DNA of 54,187 bases from an uncultured Lachnospiraceae bacterium (GTDB lineage Bacteria; Bacillota; Clostridia; Lachnospirales; Lachnospiraceae), in NCBI GenBank assembly GCA_946620235.1, contig CAMONC010000004.1:1-54187 (forward strand), written 5' to 3'. Positions within the stretch are counted from its first letter, which is position 1. Every line of letters begins with the position of its first letter. The notes under the pieces are model-generated. The model did no database searches and was not told the origin of the DNA. It saw only the letters and a program-made list of their open reading frames with translations. Shown one piece after another: positions 1-9,243 of this stretch. The translations under genes and the position numbers were made by a program.

Positions 1-103
1 CTACACACACGTATATTTATGTTAAGTCCCCGACACCTTGGTCCGTAGCCAAGTGCTCTATTGGACCAGCTGTGCTGGTCCGGCTGAGACTACACACACG
101 TAT
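1..103. repeat. Direct repeat ctacacacacgtat at 1-14 and 90-103 flanking the tRNA-like element (89-bp period)
   Basis: Exact 14-bp match read from the sequence; consistent with a tandem unit truncated by the window edge. Confidence 0.75.
25..91 (-). ncRNA. tRNA-like structured RNA element (tRNA-Arg(ACG)-like anticodon arm, no T-arm)
   Basis: Minus strand: closing stem AGTCTC(91-86)/GGGACT(30-25); perfect 8-bp hairpin GGACCAGC-ACA-GCTGGTCC (81-63); 5-bp stem, 7-nt loop hairpin CTTGG-CTACGGA-CCAAG (53-37). The stretch AGCTGGTCCAATAGAGCACTTGGCTACGGACCAAG resembles a tRNA D-loop plus anticodon arm, but no TTCGAAT T-loop or 3' acceptor strand follows. Confidence 0.5.
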
Positions 104-140
104 TACTTCCGCATGATGCGCTTTCGCAACCGCAACGATT

Positions 141-169
141 ATTTTATGGCACCACACCATTTTTGTCAA
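141..169 (-). promoter_or_regulatory. Sigma-A-type promoter TTGACA-N17-TAAAAT reading into the tRNA-like element
   Basis: Minus strand TTGACA at 169-164, 17-nt spacer, TAAAAT at 146-141, immediately after the stop codon of the 170-1198 gene. Confidence 0.55.
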
Positions 170-1198
170 CTACCAGTCTAAATCAATTATAATCCCCGGC
201 CCTTTGTAGCCGTAATCATCAAGCTCCATCTCGATATAGTTACTGTCGTTGTTAAGGCCCAAAGCCATCTGTCCCGAAGTCTTGTGCCCCGGTGTGATCG
301 AATGCGGATACTCATACGAAATGGGATAATCGTCCATGGAATGTCCGTCGGCATCATAGAATTCAAAATCACTCGAACTCATGTACAGCTTATCATTGTA
401 ATAGTTATCGTAATCTATGACATATGAGATATTCTCGTATTCGTAATCTATCAGAACCACCCTGTCCGGATCGCTGTCGGCATATTGATTTCGTTCCGCG
501 GTTTCGGATACTCCGGTTATCTTGAAAGCGTAATCTCCGTTCTCTGTCTGCACCGTGACGGTATCTCCAACAGAGTAATGGAGCTTCTCCTTAACCTTGG
601 CCGTATCAGACTGTGGCTGTGTCTCAGGAACTACCAGTTCATCATAGTCTGTATCATAATCATAATCCTGTGTCACCGCTACGGGTTCATCCTCGAGCAA
701 ACCCGAAAGTCCCCCGTTTTCTTTCCACTCATTAAAAGCGAAACCATACACCAGCATGGTCAGCAGAAATCCTACCGAGGCAACGGATATGGCAGCTATG
801 CCGAGCCCCTTTTTATACCTGTTCTTATTGATCGATATGGCTCCCAGTATTATCGCTACCAGATCCAATAAAAGCCCCAGCCCAAACCATCCGGTTATAA
901 AGCCGCCTATACTTAATCCCAGTGCGGCAGCACCGAGATTCCTGGCTGTCCGATACTCTTCTTCATAGTAATCATCCAGACTCGAATCATATGGCCGCGG
1001 TTGATAAGCAGTCTCGGCTGTATATTGAGGCTGGTATGCGGTCTCGGCTGTATATTGAGGCTGATATGCAGTTTCAGTATTGTATTGAGGCTGAGCCGCG
1101 GTTGCCTGAGCCTGCCCTGCCGCACCTGTATTCTGTGGTTGTACTTCCCTGTAGTCCTGCGCTGCGGCAGCCTGCATGGATTGGTTCTTACTGTCCAT
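170..1198 (-). CDS. DUF4190-like membrane protein with N-terminal YQPQYTAETA repeats and C-terminal DUF4352-like domain
   Basis: 342-aa ORF; Gly-rich two-TM segment (AALGLSIGGFITGWF...LGAISINKNRYKKGLGIAAISVASVGFLLTMLVYGFAF) followed by an extracytoplasmic beta-rich domain. Confidence 0.7.
   Translation of the reverse strand: MDSKNQSMQAAAAQDYREVQPQNTGAAGQAQATAAQPQYNTETAYQPQYTAETAYQPQYTAETAYQPRPYDSSLDDYYEEEYRTARNLGAAALGLSIGGFITGWFGLGLLLDLVAIILGAISINKNRYKKGLGIAAISVASVGFLLTMLVYGFAFNEWKENGGLSGLLEDEPVAVTQDYDYDTDYDELVVPETQPQSDTAKVKEKLHYSVGDTVTVQTENGDYAFKITGVSETAERNQYADSDPDRVVLIDYEYENISYVIDYDNYYNDKLYMSSSDFEFYDADGHSMDDYPISYEYPHSITPGHKTSGQMALGLNNDSNYIEMELDDYGYKGPGIIIDLDW
1011..1100. repeat. Three ~30-bp tandem units (third degenerate) coding for YQPQYTAETA
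   Basis: gtctcggctgtatattgaggctggtatgcg / gtctcggctgtatattgaggctgatatgca / gtttcagtattgtattgaggctgagccgcg. Confidence 0.85.
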
Positions 1199-1201
1199 CT
1201 G

Positions 1202-4200
1202 TTATTTCCTTCCGATCCGTCCCATATATCCGTCCGCCCATTCGGTTCCGGACTTACGGATCAATATGCGTTCGGGCACCACGCCCGGATCAACGGCATA
1301 TATTGAGAGTTTATTGTCTCCGCTGTTCATCTGCATGGTCACTGTCTTACGATGTTCCTGATCCAGTGCACTTACACACCACTCCGGACAGCTGTTATCG
1401 CCACCCATGTAGTTATCTCCCACCATGGAAATGACCTGCGCTGGACCATCGTTTATCTGCATGCCGACTCTGAGCCGGCCGCTCCCGTCAATAGGATTGG
1501 ACGGAGCCGTGATCAGCGTCACATCATATGCTCCGGCTTCGGGTGCATACAGGCTGTAACTTACCGAAGGTGCGTTATCGATATTGAAGTGTGCATCCAC
1601 AGGGTAAGCTTTTATCGCAGTTCTGTACTTACCGTAAGGACTGATCGTCACAAACCTCCCGCCACCTGCATCGTGGACTCCATCCGTATCATCGGCATCG
1701 ATCACCAGGCCCAGTGTATTCTTCTTAAATTCACGCAACACATGCTTCGGGATATCGCCTGTATATTTCTCCGGTATCACCGGAATGATCCTTTTCTTCA
1801 TCCCCCCTTCGGGAGTATACACATCCGGGCCGTATCCTGCAACTGCTACCACAATATCAACATGCCCCGGACCGCCCGTAACTTTTATCAGTGCTGTCTT
1901 CACTTCTCCCGGAGAGATATTCGCAGCTAATCTGTCCACACCGATCTTCAGCTCACATACGCTTCCTGTCTCCGCCAGCGGATCCTCGCGGAGCATATCA
2001 AGCTCCAGCCTGTCATCACCGGCCTGCAGCGGTTCCGACAGTGTTCCGGATACGGAAGAAAGAGACACCCATTCACATTCGGTCTGTGCCTTCCATGAGA
2101 GTTCCCCTGCTCCGCCGTTTTCTATCGTCACGGATATCTGTTCGCACGCAGGATCAATAAGATCGACCGCATACAATGTCTGCCTTGTCCAATCCTCGCC
2201 CATCGTGTATCGGTCCGAATCGGTCAGCCTTACGATCATCCTGGATTTCCTGTACGGATACACCAGAGTACGCAACGGATATCTCGACTCCTCTTCATTC
2301 CAATGAACGAATCCTATATGCTCGGAGCTCATGATCTTATTCCACTTGCCTTCGGCGGTATCATGATACATCTGAGTCAGCACGCTGTCCGCTTCGAAGC
2401 ATTCATCCACATAGCGGGCGTATATATTTGCGGAAGGACATGCCATGCGGGCAAGTGCCGCATTGCGTCCGGCACTGAGCTGCATATACAGCAGGTTGGC
2501 AGCGGCACGTACGGGATATCCGACGAGCTCCTCATATGCATCATGAACCGGGATATCCTCAAAAACCTCACTGAGTACAGCCGCTCTGCGATAAAGATCC
2601 GCAGCCATTCTCAGCATATAAGTGCTTTCACCGTAATTAAACGGATGATAGGTGTCCGGCTGCAATGCTTCCGGCTTACGACACAGATTGATGTATGTAT
2701 AGCCGTCTATCAGTTCCTCGATCTCATTCATCCGATCGGGATCGGCATATCCGCCGAACTGTTCTTTTACCCATTTGCTCAGATAGTCGGTCGCACTGGA
2801 TGTATTGGAGGCACCCCATTTATCATAGTCATATGCCAGGTCAAAGAAGAAGGATATGGGAAGTTCCTGAGGCTTCAGATCGCCGGTATTTACAATCCAG
2901 ATCTTACGCACACCGGCTTCATATGCTTCACTCATCTGCTCCCATGTCTTCGCCAGGGTAGTGGAATTTATCCATTCATATGATATCGGGCCACCATGAT
3001 AATCGAAATGATAATACATTCCGAAACCGCCGTCCCGATCTCGTTCCTCCTCTGCGGGCAGACCGCGCATATTGCCGTGATTATCCTCACACAACATGCA
3101 TGTGATGCCGTTTAAACCATCCCAGGTACGCAGTCCGGGGATCATCTCATCACCGAGATAATACTTCTCAACTTCCTTATATATCGCGATCATGCGCGGA
3201 ACCCGGCTCAAGTCCGGATCTATGGTCTCACGTATCAGATCATTCTGTACCTTTACGACCTCTTTGATGTAATCGATATTATCCTTAAGTGTCGCTTCGG
3301 CGCCCATGATCTCGGAGTCACGCTCTCCGCGCATCCCCATTGTGATGATATTCTCGAGATGACCGTTACGCTTGAGTCCGTCACGCCAGTAGTTCGTGAG
3401 TCCTTCTCTGTTGCGGTCAAAGTTCCAGGCACTTCCGTACGGGGTGTCATCACCCTTCACCAGATCCCATTCCTCACTGTGTCTTAAGCACGGCTCATGA
3501 TGCGAATTGCTCATCACGATACCCATCTCATCAGCCAGCTCGGCATTCTCCATACCCGGACCGTCCAGTGAGAAATTGGAAGTCCACATGGCAGGCCACA
3601 GATAATTGCCTTTCAGCCTGAGAATGAGTTCAAATACATGCTCATACATCCGTGCGGTGAATCCGCCGAAATGCTCGAATGTCCAGTTGCCGTACGACGG
3701 CCATTCGTCATTGATGAAGAGCCCTCTGTACTCTACGGAAGGCTCATGAGATACGATATCATCCGCAGCGGTGATATTCACATTATCTCTGTGCGCGGGC
3801 ACTGCATCCGCAAACCACACCCACGGACTCACACCCAGCAGTTCCGAGATATGGAAAAGCCCGTATATCGTACCGCGCTTGTCACTGCCCAGGATCACCA
3901 ATGCGCTTCCGCCTGCTGCCTCTACGGTCGTAAACGAGAATACCTCACGTTTCTTACTCACCGCGGATACATCCACGGTTCCCGCGAGACTGTCGGCCAG
4001 TTTACTGTGCCCAAGTGTGCCCGCATATATGCATCCGGCTTTCGGTTCCGTCTGTCCGGACTCACAGGCGATCCCGGGGCATACTCCGGTCACCAGTTTT
4101 ATATCATCAGCCACTTTGGCGGCTATGCGTTTTACGCCCGGCCACTCATCATCGGACAGAACTATCTTCAGTTCAGGATTGTCTTTCCCCAGTATCATGC

Positions 4201-4207
4201 TCATCAC
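1202..4207 (-). CDS. Glycoside hydrolase family 115 (xylan alpha-1,2-glucuronidase), no signal peptide
   Basis: 1001 aa; GH115-like segments (RGLFINDEWPSYGNWTFEHFGGFTARMYEHVFELILRLKGNYLWPAMWTSNF; GMRGERD). Start could be GTG 4207, ATG 4204 or ATG 4198. Confidence 0.88.
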   Translation of the reverse strand: MMSMILGKDNPELKIVLSDDEWPGVKRIAAKVADDIKLVTGVCPGIACESGQTEPKAGCIYAGTLGHSKLADSLAGTVDVSAVSKKREVFSFTTVEAAGGSALVILGSDKRGTIYGLFHISELLGVSPWVWFADAVPAHRDNVNITAADDIVSHEPSVEYRGLFINDEWPSYGNWTFEHFGGFTARMYEHVFELILRLKGNYLWPAMWTSNFSLDGPGMENAELADEMGIVMSNSHHEPCLRHSEEWDLVKGDDTPYGSAWNFDRNREGLTNYWRDGLKRNGHLENIITMGMRGERDSEIMGAEATLKDNIDYIKEVVKVQNDLIRETIDPDLSRVPRMIAIYKEVEKYYLGDEMIPGLRTWDGLNGITCMLCEDNHGNMRGLPAEEERDRDGGFGMYYHFDYHGGPISYEWINSTTLAKTWEQMSEAYEAGVRKIWIVNTGDLKPQELPISFFFDLAYDYDKWGASNTSSATDYLSKWVKEQFGGYADPDRMNEIEELIDGYTYINLCRKPEALQPDTYHPFNYGESTYMLRMAADLYRRAAVLSEVFEDIPVHDAYEELVGYPVRAAANLLYMQLSAGRNAALARMACPSANIYARYVDECFEADSVLTQMYHDTAEGKWNKIMSSEHIGFVHWNEEESRYPLRTLVYPYRKSRMIVRLTDSDRYTMGEDWTRQTLYAVDLIDPACEQISVTIENGGAGELSWKAQTECEWVSLSSVSGTLSEPLQAGDDRLELDMLREDPLAETGSVCELKIGVDRLAANISPGEVKTALIKVTGGPGHVDIVVAVAGYGPDVYTPEGGMKKRIIPVIPEKYTGDIPKHVLREFKKNTLGLVIDADDTDGVHDAGGGRFVTISPYGKYRTAIKAYPVDAHFNIDNAPSVSYSLYAPEAGAYDVTLITAPSNPIDGSGRLRVGMQINDGPAQVISMVGDNYMGGDNSCPEWCVSALDQEHRKTVTMQMNSGDNKLSIYAVDPGVVPERILIRKSGTEWADGYMGRIGRK

Positions 4208-6003
4208 TCCACTACGCCGAATCCCAGTATCGTAAACTTCTTATGTTCGGATCCGGGTGCCATGCCTATCGTAACGATATGCTCCTTACATTCATCACCG
4301 TCACATATGATCACCGCATTACAGTGTGTCCATCCGATATCCAGCGGATTGTAGGACATCACTTTGCTGCCGTCGACGCAGATATCTGCGGTTCCGTATT
4401 CTGCCAGTCCGGAATCCTTGATCACGGCAAGTATTTTGGTACAGGTGCACTTCATGACAAAGGGCTCGGGAGAATCCGAAGAGCCGTCGTAGTGCCAGTT
4501 ATAAGGGAACTCCGGTACAGGCACTATCTCCGAATCCATCTCGACTCTCTGAAGATCATCATCGGTCTTATCAAAACTTCCGTCGGTGAATGATACCTCG
4601 GTCGAGAGAGGATTGTCCTTTTTATCAAGAAGCTCCACACGCTCGAATCTTCCGCTCAGCAGAGGCTTTTTTTGAAGTTGCGTCTCCACCTCTTTTGTCC
4701 AAAGCTCATCATATTTCTGATACTCACTGCTCCAGTGAAGGTCACCGTATTCCTTAAGTTCCGCTTCTCTTTCACGCATCAGTTCATTGGTAGCTTCCAG
4801 GAAAAGTGCCCTGATACAGTCACTCATCACGATATGACCGTTGTTGCTGGGGTGATACTGATCATAGAAGTACTGATTCTTTGATATCACGCGACCCTCG
4901 GAGGGAGACAGATTGAACTGCGGTGACACGGCATCCTTCACGCTGGCCATCGGCAGGTTATAATACATGCCGATCGGTCCCAGACGCTCCTGCAGATTAT
5001 AATCATTGGAGAATACGGCAAAAAGGAGAATGACAGCAGGATGCCAGGGCAGAGCCATAGCCTTGCGCACCAGACTCTCATAACACTCGCCTTTAGTCTC
5101 ATCTCCTTCATCATTGACAGCGAATTCTATGATGATCGCATCGGGTTTCTTTGCACCGTTTCTCAGAACGTCCCTCGTAAAGCGGACCATGCCGAGCTCC
5201 GACGGTGTTCCGCCCACACCCGCTTTTACGAGATCCACTTTGGACAGATCACCTTCACAGAACATTTCGGCAAAAACATTTGCGAAGGTACGTGCATAAC
5301 ATTTCTCGTGGATCGGTATCGCACCCGCCCCCTGTGTGATCGAACCGCCGATAAAGCCCAGAGTGATCTGCTGTCCTTCCGCACTCTTGGCCAGGAGTTT
5401 CTTAATCCCGTCCAGATTACCCGGATTCAGCATGCTGTGTGATATCATCATCTGATATTCAACGGAATCTATCGCCACTGCCGTGTCTGCACTCTGCTCG
5501 GGTGCCGTGAAACCGTCATTTAAGTAAAGTCTCACATCCACTGTAGCCAGCACTCCGGGATGATCGAATTCAAATCTGATCTGCCCCACGGTATTGTCCG
5601 TATCCAGCCAGTCTACGCCGTCCATTTCTATCACCTGTTCCTCCCCGTTTGCGGAAAAAGTCCGGCTGATAACGGTAGCGGGATCAGCGGGATCGGCAGG
5701 GTACATCTGCAGGACAAAGGTAACATCCTCACTTTCTTTTACCGAAACACTCACTCCCACCGAATGGACCAGCTTGCGGAATCCTGCCGTAGTCGGCATA
5801 AGTGAGAGAATCTCATCATCGGTCACATTGCCGACAAGACGGGCAGAGTCGGCGAACCGGCCGTCATTCTCGTATATGAACTGGATGCCTTTCCCGTCAC
5901 GTTGCGGAGAGGCATATATATCCTTATTGTGCATTACATAGAAGTATTGCCTTTTGGCTGTGGGGTCTTTCGGTGCCTTAGGGCCGCTCATCTGATCTGA
6001 CAT
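4204..6003 (-). CDS. SGNH/GDSL-family hydrolase (probable carbohydrate esterase)
   Basis: 599 aa; block I GFIGGSITQGAG, IIEFAVNDEGDETKGE, block V YDQYHPSNNGH; no signal peptide. Confidence 0.82.
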   Translation of the reverse strand: MSDQMSGPKAPKDPTAKRQYFYVMHNKDIYASPQRDGKGIQFIYENDGRFADSARLVGNVTDDEILSLMPTTAGFRKLVHSVGVSVSVKESEDVTFVLQMYPADPADPATVISRTFSANGEEQVIEMDGVDWLDTDNTVGQIRFEFDHPGVLATVDVRLYLNDGFTAPEQSADTAVAIDSVEYQMMISHSMLNPGNLDGIKKLLAKSAEGQQITLGFIGGSITQGAGAIPIHEKCYARTFANVFAEMFCEGDLSKVDLVKAGVGGTPSELGMVRFTRDVLRNGAKKPDAIIIEFAVNDEGDETKGECYESLVRKAMALPWHPAVILLFAVFSNDYNLQERLGPIGMYYNLPMASVKDAVSPQFNLSPSEGRVISKNQYFYDQYHPSNNGHIVMSDCIRALFLEATNELMREREAELKEYGDLHWSSEYQKYDELWTKEVETQLQKKPLLSGRFERVELLDKKDNPLSTEVSFTDGSFDKTDDDLQRVEMDSEIVPVPEFPYNWHYDGSSDSPEPFVMKCTCTKILAVIKDSGLAEYGTADICVDGSKVMSYNPLDIGWTHCNAVIICDGDECKEHIVTIGMAPGSEHKKFTILGFGVVE

Positions 6004-6081
6004 GTTTTTACCTCCGTAGAAGAACTCATGGTTTTAATTATATGTTCTGTATAGATGGGTTTCAAGTTAAGACAACGGGGC

Positions 6082-7221
6082 TTACTTCCACAGATCGCCC
6101 CATACATCGTTGCACAGATCCAGACAGTATTCATAGCTGAAGGAAGCATCCTGCCTGCGGATCTCATTTGCCTCGGCAAGCTCCGGTGTATATTCCCTCA
6201 GCGGATAAACAGTCACGCCATCCTGCCCGGAACGCAGATCGGTCACCAATGCCGTCACGCCGTAGTCGGATATCGTAACCTTCCCTTCATCATCTCCGGT
6301 CAGAGTAACTGTCGCCATGCCGCCTACCATACGATTTGCTGTGCCCGCTCCTGTCCCCGATGTCCAGTTCACGTAGTTGCCGAGCGAGTAGTATACGAGC
6401 GTACCGCGTTCATCTGCACCGTCTGCATCGCTTTCTACCCATTCGACCGGTTCTATCACATGAGGGTGAGTACCTATCACCAGATCGGCCCCGTTATCAG
6501 CGAATATCTGCGCCCACTTAAGCTGGCTGCTGTCCGGCGTCAGTCTGTATTCGGTTCCCCAGTGAGGACATACCACCGTGAAATCCGCCATCTCCTCTGC
6601 CGCCTTCAGATCGGCGATCACTCTGTCCTCGTCCAGCAGGTCCACGGCATACGGCATATCGGACGGTACAGGTATCCCGTTGGTCCCGTATGTATAGTTG
6701 AGAAAAGCGATATCCATCCCCCTGGCGTTGAGTATACTGATATGAGACTGATCCTCAGGAGAATCATGTATGCCCAGCACCTCTGTCTCCGGATGGTTTT
6801 CCTCCCAATATGCATAGCAGTTCCTGATACCTTTCGCCCCTTTATCCAGGACATGGTTCGTGGCATGCAGGACCACATCGAACCCCGCACCGGTCAGTGC
6901 ATCACCCACTTCATAAGGAGCGTTGAAGGCCGGATATCCGGATACTCCCAGCTGTTCTCCGCCTATGATGACTTCTTCATTTACCAGCGCGATATCAGCA
7001 GCGGATATCATATCCGATGTTTCGGAGAAAATATGTGTATAGTCATAACTTCCGTCTTCACGTCGTGCAGCATCCTCCACGGGAGTATGCAGAAGTATAT
7101 CTCCGACCATGACAAGGGTTACCGAAGGATCCGGAGCAGACACCTGAGCCCGGGCCGGAAGGCTTAATGCTATCGCCAGCGCAGCTATCTGCTTAGTCAA
7201 ATGTAAATGAGTCAAATACAT
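6082..7221 (-). CDS. CapA-family protein (poly-gamma-glutamate capsule type metallophosphatase fold)
   Basis: VTLVMVGDILLHTPV...ALVNEEVIIGG...HATNHVLDKG...GTHPHVIEPVEW; signal-peptide-like N-terminus after the proposed ATG at 7221 (ORF track start 7266). Confidence 0.85.
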   Translation of the reverse strand: MYLTHLHLTKQIAALAIALSLPARAQVSAPDPSVTLVMVGDILLHTPVEDAARREDGSYDYTHIFSETSDMISAADIALVNEEVIIGGEQLGVSGYPAFNAPYEVGDALTGAGFDVVLHATNHVLDKGAKGIRNCYAYWEENHPETEVLGIHDSPEDQSHISILNARGMDIAFLNYTYGTNGIPVPSDMPYAVDLLDEDRVIADLKAAEEMADFTVVCPHWGTEYRLTPDSSQLKWAQIFADNGADLVIGTHPHVIEPVEWVESDADGADERGTLVYYSLGNYVNWTSGTGAGTANRMVGGMATVTLTGDDEGKVTISDYGVTALVTDLRSGQDGVTVYPLREYTPELAEANEIRRQDASFSYEYCLDLCNDVWGDLWK

Positions 7222-8893
7222 ACCTCGCTCCCGCATCCCCGGATACGAATTCAAAATACACCGCATGCTTACCCGTAACGGATGCTGTCACTTCTCCTGT
7301 ATACTCAATCATCTCATCCGTAACTGAAGCTTCGACCGATCCGATGATATCTCCGGTATATGAATCGATCCGGACGTTGATACGCAGATCATTGCCTGCC
7401 GATGCATTGTCACCTGACCGCATCTTCATGGCTCTCACGGTGACACTCTTTGGTCCTTTATCGCCGAACTGCAGATACTTAAATCCTATCGTGGCACCAT
7501 CAGCGATATTCATGATCGGAGATGAGTATTCTCCCGGAGTGTCATATACGAGCGTTGGCTTCTTGTCTATATCAAAATCGGTGTAGGTTATTCCTTTCAA
7601 GCCGTCCGCATAACGCTCTTTCAGCGTCTTAAACATCTCATCACTCAGTCCGCTGTCGGGAGTATATACGGGCACGATCACCATCTTGCGGCGTGCGATC
7701 GCGCGTAAATCTTCATCATTTCTGTCTCTGGCAACCTGTGATATGCCGCCGGGACAGGATACGGTATACACACTGTCGCATGTACCGTCATACATATGGC
7801 ACGCATATCCTGCCGAGATCTCCAGGTATGCATCTATGCCGTTCACATATGCACCCTGGGATGTCATCTCCACGGGGAGCGATTCAACGGGCTCACCGTT
7901 TTCATATCTTATCCTGCCGACAAGGGGGCGTCCGTCCCTGCCTATAGCCACATCCACGGGTTCTATCATAGCCTGCCTTGAGAACTCATCAATGCCGGTC
8001 TGACGGTGATAGAAGATATACCACTGATCGAGCACCTTCATCAGCGATCCGTGGTTATTACCCCATTGGAAGGTCATCAGTCCGCGTCCGTCGATTCCGT
8101 CCGGAGTCGCCTTACCGCCACGGCTTACATCGGGCACTATCTCTCCTCCGTTGAAACTGATATCTCCTCCACGCTTAAACCCGCCGAGGGGTGTATCACT
8201 CCACATATAGGACAGGAATCCGAAGTTCGGTCCGTATACGCCCAGTTCAGGCATATCCTGCTGATGTCTCTTGGAGTAGATGAGGAGATATTTGTCTCCG
8301 ATCTTACGTGGGCTGGATGCCTCAAAGAAAGCGTCATCGTCCGAGAGATGTTCTCTCTCCGTCACCCACGGAGAATCGGCATGTCCGATCAGATGCTCTA
8401 CAAGAGTTCCTTCCTTGATCGTAGCCATGTCATCATTCAGCTCTGCCGCATACGATTCACAGAATCCCCAATATGCATATACCCTGCCGTCATCATCTAC
8501 CAGGACACCGGGATCGAATTTCAGATCCGTAAGCACCGGATCGGTAAAAGGTCCCCAGGGAGTCTTTGACTTCGCAACATAAATATATGTTCCCCTGTCC
8601 TCTGCAACGTACATATAGTACATGCCGTCCTTATATACGACATCGGGCGCATACATGGGAGTATCATATGTGGCACGATAGCACACCCCATGGCATTTCC
8701 ACTTGGTCAGATCATCCGCAGGAGCACTCCATACGACATAATCATATCCGCAATACTCGGTGTAGATACTGTCATGTGAACCGTATACATACACACGTGT
8801 CTCGCCGTTATACGTAAATACCCTGGGTTCGCCGTCAGGGATATGCTCCCACAGCGGCATATAAGGATTGGCTCCTGTCAGTTTTGCTTTCAT
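7193..8893 (-). CDS. Glycoside hydrolase family 43 with C-terminal CBM6-like domain
   Basis: 566 aa; VYVYGSHDS, YAPDVVYKDGMYYMYVA, FFEASSPRKIGDKYLLIYS; C-terminal IGFKYLQFGDKGPKSVTVRA beta-sandwich. Confidence 0.87.
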   Translation of the reverse strand: MKAKLTGANPYMPLWEHIPDGEPRVFTYNGETRVYVYGSHDSIYTEYCGYDYVVWSAPADDLTKWKCHGVCYRATYDTPMYAPDVVYKDGMYYMYVAEDRGTYIYVAKSKTPWGPFTDPVLTDLKFDPGVLVDDDGRVYAYWGFCESYAAELNDDMATIKEGTLVEHLIGHADSPWVTEREHLSDDDAFFEASSPRKIGDKYLLIYSKRHQQDMPELGVYGPNFGFLSYMWSDTPLGGFKRGGDISFNGGEIVPDVSRGGKATPDGIDGRGLMTFQWGNNHGSLMKVLDQWYIFYHRQTGIDEFSRQAMIEPVDVAIGRDGRPLVGRIRYENGEPVESLPVEMTSQGAYVNGIDAYLEISAGYACHMYDGTCDSVYTVSCPGGISQVARDRNDEDLRAIARRKMVIVPVYTPDSGLSDEMFKTLKERYADGLKGITYTDFDIDKKPTLVYDTPGEYSSPIMNIADGATIGFKYLQFGDKGPKSVTVRAMKMRSGDNASAGNDLRINVRIDSYTGDIIGSVEASVTDEMIEYTGEVTASVTGKHAVYFEFVSGDAGARYVFDSFTFD

Positions 8894-8934
8894 ATCATCC
8901 CTCCATAGACATACATTCAGTCTGCATAAAATAT

Positions 8935-8963
8935 GAGGGCCAACCTTGATAAGGTTGGCCCTC
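8935..8963 (-). terminator. Rho-independent terminator after yjfB
   Basis: Perfect 13-bp inverted repeat gagggccaacctt-gat-aaggttggccctc followed on the minus strand by ATATTTTATG. Confidence 0.85.
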
Positions 8964-8985
8964 GATTACACATAGTATAGCGTCC

Positions 8986-9186
8986 CTATACGGACATATC
9001 AAAATTGCGTCCCAGGTGGGGTGCAACTGACTGTTCCATCATCTTGACCATACCGGCTCCCTGCTCTTTCTGGTTGTCCAGCGACTTATCCAGCAGTGCA
9101 ACCCCGATAGCGGAAGCATCCTTACTTACTCTGTTGGCCAAAGACATAGACGTTACATTCGGTGTAACCATCATAGAAACATCCAT
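8986..9186 (-). CDS. yjfB: YjfB-family putative motility protein
   Basis: 66 aa; MDVSMMVTPNVTSMSLANRVSKDASAIGVALLDKSLDNQKEQGAGMVKMMEQSVAPHLG; RBS AGGAGGT upstream. Confidence 0.78.
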   Translation of the reverse strand: MDVSMMVTPNVTSMSLANRVSKDASAIGVALLDKSLDNQKEQGAGMVKMMEQSVAPHLGRNFDMSV

Positions 9187-9205
9187 TTTCCTACCTCCTA
9201 TGTCT

Positions 9206-9225
9206 CTGTCAAATCCATTTGACAG
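9206..9225 (-). promoter_or_regulatory. Leader hairpin upstream of yjfB
   Basis: Inverted repeat CTGTCAAAT-GG-ATTTGACAG (9-bp arms) between the proposed TSS and the RBS. Confidence 0.6.
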
Positions 9226-9243
9226 TTTATGTAATCATAACAT

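Noticed and set aside
1-103. Ordinary functional tRNA-Arg gene
   Set aside because: Anticodon arm fits, but there is no TTCGAAT T-loop and no 3' acceptor strand complementary to GTCTCAG, so a standard cloverleaf is not supported.
1-103. CRISPR array
   Set aside because: Only two repeat copies, 14 bp, with a structured 75-bp interval; no cas genes in the window.
2303-2983. 226-aa plus-strand ORF opposite GH115
   Set aside because: Antisense shadow, no RBS or domain.
6055-7167. 370-aa plus-strand ORF opposite capA
   Set aside because: Antisense shadow of a well-supported gene; low-complexity Arg/Ile/His-rich translation with no motif or RBS.
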